The notes under the pieces are model-generated. The model saw nothing but the letters and a program-made list of their open reading frames with translations. It did no database searches and was not told the origin of the DNA. This document shows positions 56,701 through 64,000 of a stretch of 64,000 nucleotides of DNA, one piece after another; positions within the stretch are counted from its first letter, which is position 1; each line of letters begins with the position of its first letter. The position numbers and the translations under genes were made by a program. The DNA lies in contig CM066988.1 in assembly GCA_033977485.1 (NCBI GenBank), positions 29,554,501 through 29,618,500 of the forward strand. Reading direction: 5' to 3'. This DNA comes from Hydrangea macrophylla. Lineage: Eukaryota; Streptophyta; Magnoliopsida; Cornales; Hydrangeaceae.

Positions 56701-58091
56701 GAAAAAAAAAATAAAAAAAATAAATGAGATTAAGAAGAGATGAACATAATATGAACAAACAAGTAAATCAAAATCAATAGATGATAATCATTGTGATTTT
56801 GGACTTGTAGTTTGGTGTTTCACTCATAGATATTGACATTTGGACATGGAAGTAGCTCCCTAACTCATGAATGCTTAGAGAAATGGTGGTTTTGTGTATT
56901 GATGATGAAGTATATAGAAGATTGATGGAAGAACTTGAGTTTAGAACTCACTTTCTATAGAAAATCAGTGGGAGAAGCTCATTTTCTCTCTCCTAAACCT
57001 ACCTACCTCTATCTCTCTTTCTCTCTAAAACTTTCTCAAGTTTTGCACTTGCCCCCCCCCCCAAATGAATAGCAATGGGGGGTTTATATAGGATAATTTT
57101 TGTGGTTTGGGATTTTAGAAGTACTCCCATTGGTCCCAAACAACTGTGAACATAAAACTACATCGTTTTGGTTTTTAATTAATCAAATTGGACCCCCAAA
57201 TAAATTACAAAAATGGACTCTGCGAGGGTTGAGTGCCGCCGCAGCACTGGCCATGTGCCGCCGCGGCAGTGGTCCAGTACCGCCGCGGCACTACTCCTCA
57301 GATGCCCAGAAAATTGTATTTAGGCCCCCAGAGGTTCCGGTATTCGCGAAAAGGCCCTATTTCGTCCGAAATTCACTGAAAATGCGCACGAACTCCAAAT
57401 TGAGCTTGTGATATACCATAGGAAAGGTATCGGAGTCTAATTTCTATACAAAATATTTTGGAGTTAGGTCACGTTGAAAAGTTTTACAGTATTCACGATA
57501 AAAGCCAATTTGCTCGCCTTTTTCACCTTCAAAAATTCATAATAAATCTGTTTTAAATCCAGAAATGATGTACGATATACCATTGGAAAGCTATTGACCT
57601 CTGGTATCCATGAAAAATGTTTGAAAATTGCAACGGTGCTCCAGTTTTGAAGTCAACTTTTAGGTCAAATCGATCAAACTTGGGATCTTCAGAAAGTTCT
57701 GAGAACCTCTGGGAGCTCCCAAGAGCTGACGTTTTCATCCGATTTTCTTTTAAAACTCATTTTAGTACTTTCACATGATCCAGAATAATCTTGGAATTTT
57801 TTTGGCGAATTCGGATGATTTTGGGAACTTCCGAGACTTCCGGGGGTCTCTGGGAGCTGACGATTTCATATGATTTTACATAAAAACTCATTTTCTTACG
57901 ACATAGTATGTTTCCAGAACTTTTGGTCCAAATCTGGGAGTTTTCGGGCTTCCAGGGGCATTTTGGTCATTCTGAGCATTTTGAGAAATAGAACTAACTT
58001 CCAGGAGTCCTTTTGAGTCTTTTTTGATCATTGTGAACCACCAAGTTATGGGTCTCCTAAATCTGATAACAGACAAAATGGGGTGTCTACA
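53759..58091 (-). repeat. Element G 5' LTR, interrupted by solo LTR H
   Basis: Matches 42084-45353 in two parts, 53759-54605 and 55889-58091, about 3.04 kb without H. Ends are TGTGGACAC on the left and GTGTCTACA on the right (plus strand). Confidence 0.92.
54606..55888. mobile_element. Solo LTR H, Ty1/copia-like
   Basis: 1283 bp, TGTTAGCC...GGCCAACA, flanked by ACTAC (54601-54605 and 55889-55893). The other G LTR shows the empty site (GAACTACTTTCTAAG near 42910). The tail CCTTATTCA, C21, CTCTAAGG (55833-55868) is like the ends of many plant copia LTRs and suggests plus orientation. No internal region or second copy is present, so it arose by LTR-LTR recombination or is a fragment. Contains four CARTYGAYTG words at 55141-55242. 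Confidence 0.9.
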
Positions 58092-58621
58092 ACCCCCCCC
58101 CCCCCCCCCCCAATGTTTCTAAGTTTTATTATAACACCCAAGCTAATTGTAATACTTTCCCAATATCTACGTAGGTCTATATCTATATCACGTATGGGTC
58201 CCAAATGTGGTCCCAAATTTCATATGAAGGCACTAATTAGCCTACTAATTATGCTACGTGTCTAATTACGCCCTCATAAGGGTACCAAAACTGGTCCCAT
58301 AAATAATCACGATCAATAATAGACTACTAAAGCACTGAATATTTTTTCAATTAAATAATCATATAGCATCAACAGGTATTGTAATGTACACATTTACATT
58401 TACATGTCTGCTATTTAATCACATAAATGCAACTAAATACAATTTATTCAATCAACACCTCCCTTGGGTCCCGTTTCACATCTGTCCAACTGTGCCCTTT
58501 CTCAAGCACTTATCACATTGGGGTAACTGGAACTTACCCAAATCATCACATGGAATTATTTATATTAGTTAATGCATGTAAAATAAATGTTACTTCCATT
58601 TTTCCGGGTACGGGTATTACA
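58092..58621 (-). repeat. Chromovirus F LTR, proximal part
   Basis: On the minus strand it starts TGTAATACCCGTACCC at 58621, as in other Tekay-type LTRs, and runs left to the ACCCC duplication and C19 tract at 58092-58111, continuing at 42083. Confidence 0.75.
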
Positions 58622-60960
58622 TCTCTCCCTTCCTTTTAGGAAGTTTGTCCCCAAACTTTTCACACCTTACGAATCAAATAGATGTATCTCTCCTCGAACC
58701 TCTATTGGTTCATATGCAACAACATAATTATAGAATACATTATAGCCACTGGTGTGATCACAATCTCAACTAACTGGTCCCCATTCTTTTCAATATTTCC
58801 AATTGACTTACTTGAATTTCAATCTCAATCGGTTCATCAAACTATACCATTTTCTAGAGATAAAACTTCTAGAATTTATCTCTCCCCATAGTAGTCATTT
58901 CCCCCAATCATTCAAAACTCACTTGCCTTTATTATATTTCCCCACTAGATATAAGTGGATGATAGAACGTCTCACAAAAGTTCAGTCTCATTTTCATTGC
59001 TTTTGCAAGATTCTAGAACTTTTTCATAATCGACTACTTCCTTCTAGGATGACAAGTGCAAGTACCTGCATAATTGTGTTCACATATAGGCCGTTTAACA
59101 CCAACAAGTCTGCAACTTCAATCAGTAATTACAATCTGATTGGATCAACGTGTCCACAAATCATTTATATGACAACACCTAATTCTTGTTGACTTTGGCA
59201 ATCCTGTCATGAAATTTACTACGATAAATATTCAACTTCAAATTGTCAATAATATCAATCACAATAATCCCATAAACCTTTATTATTTCTGCCCTTACAC
59301 CACACATCGCAAAGATCACTTTACATTCCCATCTGAAGGCAGCTTCTCGACATCTCAATCTTCAAGAAGACTTGTGCCCCTGTAACTAATTACTAAGTCA
59401 TCATATGCAATAAAATACAATTAGTAATGTCACATAGCCAATTACTAATGTTTTAGATACTCAAATCTCATTATGTACCTCAATATTTCTTCTAAACTCA
59501 TTCCCTTGAGCTATTTACACTCGAAGTACATACTTGACCTTGAGATTCTGACACATTTTACTATAGAGTATATCTCAATCACTTTTCCTTCAATAATTTA
59601 TCACAAATTTCTAAAACAGAAACCCAAATTGATCTTCAAGTCAATTTCCGCTCATCTATTATAGTAATGCTGGTTTACCTCAATTTATTATCATCACTCT
59701 TTCCCCAGTTTTTAGAATAAATTTTAGCTTCAAATAGATATTGAATCTTGACTCAAATCCTTTTTGATTAGTCAACGCGCACACCAAACCCTCGTTGACC
59801 TCTAATTCTAGCACCAACAACCCTTTGGTCTTCACCTGATTAATATAAAATTTCAAATTGTAGCCATCATGAGTTCCAACTGTCCTCTATACTGCCTATT
59901 CAATAGTTGTTGTATAACTAAATATTCCAAGTCATGATAATTAATATAAAGTTTCAGCTCGTGACAATATTACTACCAAATGCTCAATATAAAAAGAATA
60001 GCATGAACTCTAGACCTTGTACCAGATAATTCATTTTATGAAATTTCAACCATATGTAGCATAAATTACTGTTGCGTCAACATATAACCCAATCCCAACA
60101 CAAACCTTTGCAATAATAATATCAATATCATCATATATCGATTTTCTTTGATTGTTGAGAACTTCACTGTAACCAATATAAATTTTGCACGCGTCCTTGT
60201 ATAGAAAGAAATCTTCAATATATTTTTAATAATGCCCAGTCAATCCCATAACTTCAAATTCATGTCACCTTCATAAGTCTCGATTGATTGATTTTCAATG
60301 ACAGCCACTGAATCTCTATCTTTTTAAATCACATACTCTGGAAACACAACTCATCCATCAAATATTCAACATAAGGCGAAGCTTCACAATTTTCAAACTT
60401 TTCAGATTCTAGAACTTACTCGTCTTTCAGTTTATGATGTCTAAGCCCCAATATATAGAAATCAATATACACATTTATTCCCTCCTTATAGCACTTACAA
60501 TCAATAAGCAATTGATTTTGTTGCGATACAACTTAAATATGATCCAACACTCCTCAAACTCAAATTTTCTCCTATTTACCCAAGTGTGCAATACCCTTTT
60601 AAAGGCATCACTTGTATGTAAACAAGATCACTGGTTTGTCATTGTAACTCAATACCTACTTGAAGATATCCAGAACATCACTTTAAAATGAAGTGCTTCA
60701 TTGCCCTGTCATAATCACATTGTAACCAAGAATATCCCAACTCAGTTCCCAAGAAATGAATTGATACTCCTTATAACCCATCGACAAAAATCATGTATCC
60801 ACAATAAACAATATTCAAAATAATATTTAGAATAACACAAGTTACTTCCAGACCATTTCTTACCAAAGTCATTTGGAATTCATTTTAAAATATTATATTC
60901 TAATTTAAAACCAAGATAAAAGTAATGTACTCATCTGAGCTTCCTAGCCCAAGATATATT
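58622..60960 (-). pseudogene. Chromovirus F: polypurine region, stem-loop and eroded pol
   Basis: The stem AAGTTTG/CAAACTT around TCCC (58641-58658) sits 19 bases from the LTR, as in the other chromoviruses. Two blocks still align with the minus-strand pol of B: GACTTTGGCAATCCTGTCATG (59195-59215), corresponding to the integrase core near 19137-19157, and CCAGTCAATCCCATAACTTC (60237-60256), corresponding to the protease area near 21183-21203. They are in the right order but only half as far apart, so the interior is deleted as well as mutated. No frame longer than about 130 codons survives. Confidence 0.6.
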
Positions 60961-60964
60961 CTAA

Positions 60965-63900
60965 TTTTTATCGGGAATTAGGAAATCCAAGTTTGACTCG
61001 CCCAAAATTGGATAAGGTTACTCACCCTTCATTACCAGAAACTAGGTGCGGGGGTCTTGGTACGAGAGGGGAAGGAACCTAAGTAGGACTAAAGAACCCC
61101 CTCTTCGCCCTACCAAATGGTAGGCCTTGATTCAAATAACCTTGTTCTTATTTCATAATTGGTGTTGTTTCCTCAAACATACTAGATAATATATACATGC
61201 CAAAAGGGAACATCTAAGGAAAATCATGTCAAGAGATTAAATCAAGTAGAAGTCGGATGTGCATGCACTACAAGAGAAAGGTATACTTACAGTGGTTAGT
61301 CCCACCCGGGACCAATGCAAATAAAGGAAACATGTCATGATATGCAAAAGGGACCAAGAGAACTTACATTGGGTTGACTCAAGCGGAGTCGCAAAAAGTA
61401 AAGAGAAAGAAAACGTGCAATGCAATTATGCAACAATCCTAGATAAGATGTCTCTAACATATAAGCATATAAATGGAGACTATCCTAAAGGAATTGTGTC
61501 GTTGAAAATAAAGTTGTAAACCTAGAAAAATTCTAAGAGAAAGGATAGAGATAGTGCACGATACATGGGCACTAAGCCACATGTAGACGAGGCAAATCCA
61601 CAAATTGAAGTCCGGATCTGCAGCATTCAATTATCTGCACTAAGACACCAAGGAATACCCAAGCATTGCAAAAATATAAGCAAAATGATATGCATGATAA
61701 ACAAGGAAAGGATGTCATCAATCAAATTTCCAGATTCAGCAACCTCTAATGAATCCTATCAAACGTGGTCTTAAACATAAGCTGGGTTAAAACCCTTTTA
61801 CATAAAGTTAGATACATATCTTAGGGAAATTCTCCAAAAAGTATAACCTCTTTACCATTTTTGAAGTTTGAGAAATAAAAGTTTTGGGAACAGTGGATCA
61901 GGACTGTCCACTATTCTTGTAAAAATCATAATTAATTCTACAAAACTCACATGAAGCTTTATTTGGTGTCGAAAGAAAGCTATTTCATTTTAGTTTATGA
62001 CAAAAATAATCCCATGGACATGTCATGATCTTAAGGCTTCTAAAGAGTTGTTTTAAACAAACTCTGTTATTCTGGAAGTTTGGTATCACTTGACAAAGGA
62101 ATACAAAACATAATAGAAGTTCATGAATCATGTTAATCAAGTTAATCTAAGCTTTTGATCTCTCATCCATTTATCCTAGATGATTCTAAACCAAGTTTTA
62201 TTCATCAATTGTTGTTGAGTGATCAAGGTATGACCATTTTGTATACATAATTATGATTGTATTTAAACTTAGAAAATTCCAGAATAGTTGTATCAACTTC
62301 AAACGCTTAGAAAATGATCTTAACTCGATCGTATGCTCACGATTTTACATCGACATTTAGATACATGAGTTAGGAATCATCCCCAAAAAGGGGAATATTG
62401 AGAACTATTATCGATTTTCTGAAATTCAAGCACAAAGAGACTATGTTCAAATCTGTCAACCGATTTCTCAACAATTTCTAAAATAGCATATAGATCCTAA
62501 AAGTTCTCAAAACGGATCGAATAAAAGCTAATTCATCAAAGTTTACCTAGAAAATTTAAAATCCATCAAACTATGGGTTTTGGTGGACCAAATCTTATGG
62601 ACAATACCAATCTATTTTGCTGAATTTTATCTAATTCATTTTAAAATGTGACGAAAACAGCTTAGGTGATGATTGAAGCTTATTAGGGAGATCAAACTCA
62701 TAGATCAACTTAATTATCATGATTCCCAATCAATTTAGCCCTGCAATTCTATGAAGAACTTTGGATCATAGATCAAAGGGACTTACAAATATCCTATTGG
62801 AGATGAAATTCAATAGGAATTCTAGGTAATAGGAATAATCAAGAGATTGGTATGAATATAGGAATCATCCTTTTCATAGATCATGCTTCCAAACCATCGT
62901 AGAATTCAAAATAGGTACATATATATAATCATGTATGCATGGATCAAAACTAAAATATAAATAAAATCAAAGTTGAAAATCAATCTCTAATTAAGAATTA
63001 CCAATAAAACCAAAAGAGACTTGGATTTAGCTATGTGAGTGTGTGAAGAGCAAGAGAGGAAGAAGATGAGTGTTCTAACAAAGAAAATAAAACTAAACTA
63101 GACCCAAGTCTCATAGATCTATATACAAAAGTAGGAATTAGAGATGAATTGGATGTTTGCCTCTTGGAGGATTCTCAATTATGCAATCAAAGTTGATTTG
63201 AAGGATCTTTTTCTTCAAGTGTTCTTTAAGCTCTTCAAACACTCATTCAGGGAAGTTGAGGGAAGCAATTGATTTCTAATTCATCTAATCTAATTATCTT
63301 GAGATTAGTTTAGGAAAGTTTTAATCTTAATTCACTTCATCTCTCTAGAAATTTCTCTTGAATTCTAAGTATATTCTTATATCTTGCAAGTAGATGAACT
63401 AGTACTCTAGTATATTCTAAGATCACTCAAGATGATCTCGTATGAGATGCATGAGATCTATAGATAGAGTTTTGAAAATGTAACTGGCCATTTCGGTGCC
63501 TAAACACAGTTTCTAAACAATTTCCTCGCAGTGAGAGGCTTCTAGAAGTGTCTGGAACTCAAAAAGCTCAATAGAGGGGCAACTTGTAGGTGGCAGCTTA
63601 GGTGGGACCCTCCACCCCCTTTTTGGAACATGCCACCTATTTTTCTCCACCCTCTAGTTGCCTACAAGCCCTGTTTAAAATATTAGGTTCACTGCTTTTC
63701 TAGATTTTTATAAAAATGCATTTTGGTGTCTGAAATCGTCCGTTTACGTACCGTTGGAAAACTGTCAAGCTGAATTTTAGTATAAAAATATTCTAGGTGT
63801 TTAAATGATAATTGAAGCTCAATTGAAGTTTGGAAGTCCTCTGGAACTTTTGTTGTCTTTTTGAAATCAAATGACTTCTTTTCCAAAATTACTTTTAAAT

Positions 63901-64000
63901 GTGCATTGATTTTGAACTTTTCTTTGAAATTGAATCTTTGGATACCTACGCATTTAGAACACTTCATGTTCATATAACCCTAAGTGAATATGAATTATGA
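60965..64000 (-). repeat. Diverged Tat/Ogre-like LTR, running off the window
   Basis: 60975-61135 aligns with 42175-42335 of the G LTR: the 'aggaaatccaagtttgactc' block, CTTGGTACGAGAGGGGAAGG, then GGCCTTGATTCAAATAA. Later segments such as ACCGTTGGAAAACTGTC near 63751 resemble TACCATTGGAAAGGTATCGG at 44591. It is far more diverged than the two G LTRs are from each other, so it is another family or an older insertion. Neither end is visible. Confidence 0.6.

Larger units (their letters stand above)
42084..58091 (-). mobile_element. Element G: 16-kb non-autonomous Tat/Ogre-type element (LARD-like)
   Basis: Flanked by ACCCC (42079-42083 and 58092-58096). LTRs start TGTAGACACC and end CGTGTCCACA in sense (minus) orientation: 5' LTR 53759-58091, 3' LTR 42084-45353. 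The primer site TGGCGACTCTGCTGGGGA matches the tRNA-Arg site typical of Ogre. The 8.4-kb interior has a gag C-terminal fragment and many tandem-repeat arrays but no recognisable protease, RT, RNase H or integrase on either strand. It is best read as a large retrotransposon derivative mobilised by an autonomous Tat relative. Confidence 0.88.

Noticed and set aside
58083..58265. Pro-rich start of a small frame at the G/F junction
   Set aside because: The prolines come from the C19 tract at the target site.
61160..63700. Search for a host gene in the A/T-rich right end
   Set aside because: No frame over about 95 codons and no motif; the similarity to the G LTR explains at least its left part.

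Overview
The window is a stack of nested plant LTR retrotransposons. I see no ordinary host gene, rRNA, tRNA or CRISPR array. The families (Tekay/Del-type Ty3 chromoviruses with tRNA-iMet primer sites, Tat/Ogre-type Ty3 elements, Ty1/copia) and the A/T-rich filler point to intergenic heterochromatin of a flowering plant, probably a eudicot. I cannot name the species. Elements are lettered here.

Layout. 1-702: the 3' end of a Tat/Ogre-like LTR, inserted in the integrase of an old chromovirus D. D's remains are at 703-1369, 14791-15765 and probably a little after 35689. 1375-14785: element C, a nearly complete Tat-lineage element (TSD GTTGT) with damaged gag-pol and, between integrase and 3' LTR, a large antisense intron-containing gene for a plant mobile domain protein. 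15771-35683: chromovirus A (TSD AATAG), old and full of stops. Its 5' LTR is split by chromovirus B at 15862-26363 (TSD TATAC), whose two 2209-bp LTRs look identical. About 35690-41630: a broken Ty1/copia element E without a recognisable 5' LTR. About 41650-42083 plus 58092-58621: the LTR of a minus-strand chromovirus F, with eroded internal sequence to about 60960. 42084-58091: G, a 16-kb non-autonomous Tat/Ogre-type element (TSD ACCCC) with a tRNA-Arg-type primer site, a gag fragment, no pol and at least five tandem-repeat arrays. Its right LTR contains a copia-like solo LTR H (54606-55888, TSD ACTAC). About 60965-64000: a diverged Tat/Ogre-like LTR running off the window.

How it works together. 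B is the only element that looks recently mobile: matching LTRs, primer site, polypurine tract, an acidic upstream ORF, gag, and a gag-pol frame broken by one amber codon. C is next youngest (LTRs about 1% different by eye). A, D, E, F and G are older. G would need pol supplied by an autonomous Tat relative.

Most worth a second look: the antisense spliced gene in C with its own TATA box; a perfect stem-loop 17-20 bases before the 3' LTR in all four chromoviruses, with different stems but a similar loop; an array of covarying hairpins in B's LTR; two clusters of a palindrome made of back-to-back CCAAT boxes in the same LTR; the acidic ORF before gag in B; and an intron-like 93-base insertion in the reverse transcriptase of A. 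All assignments come from reading motifs and comparing copies inside the window. No database search was run.
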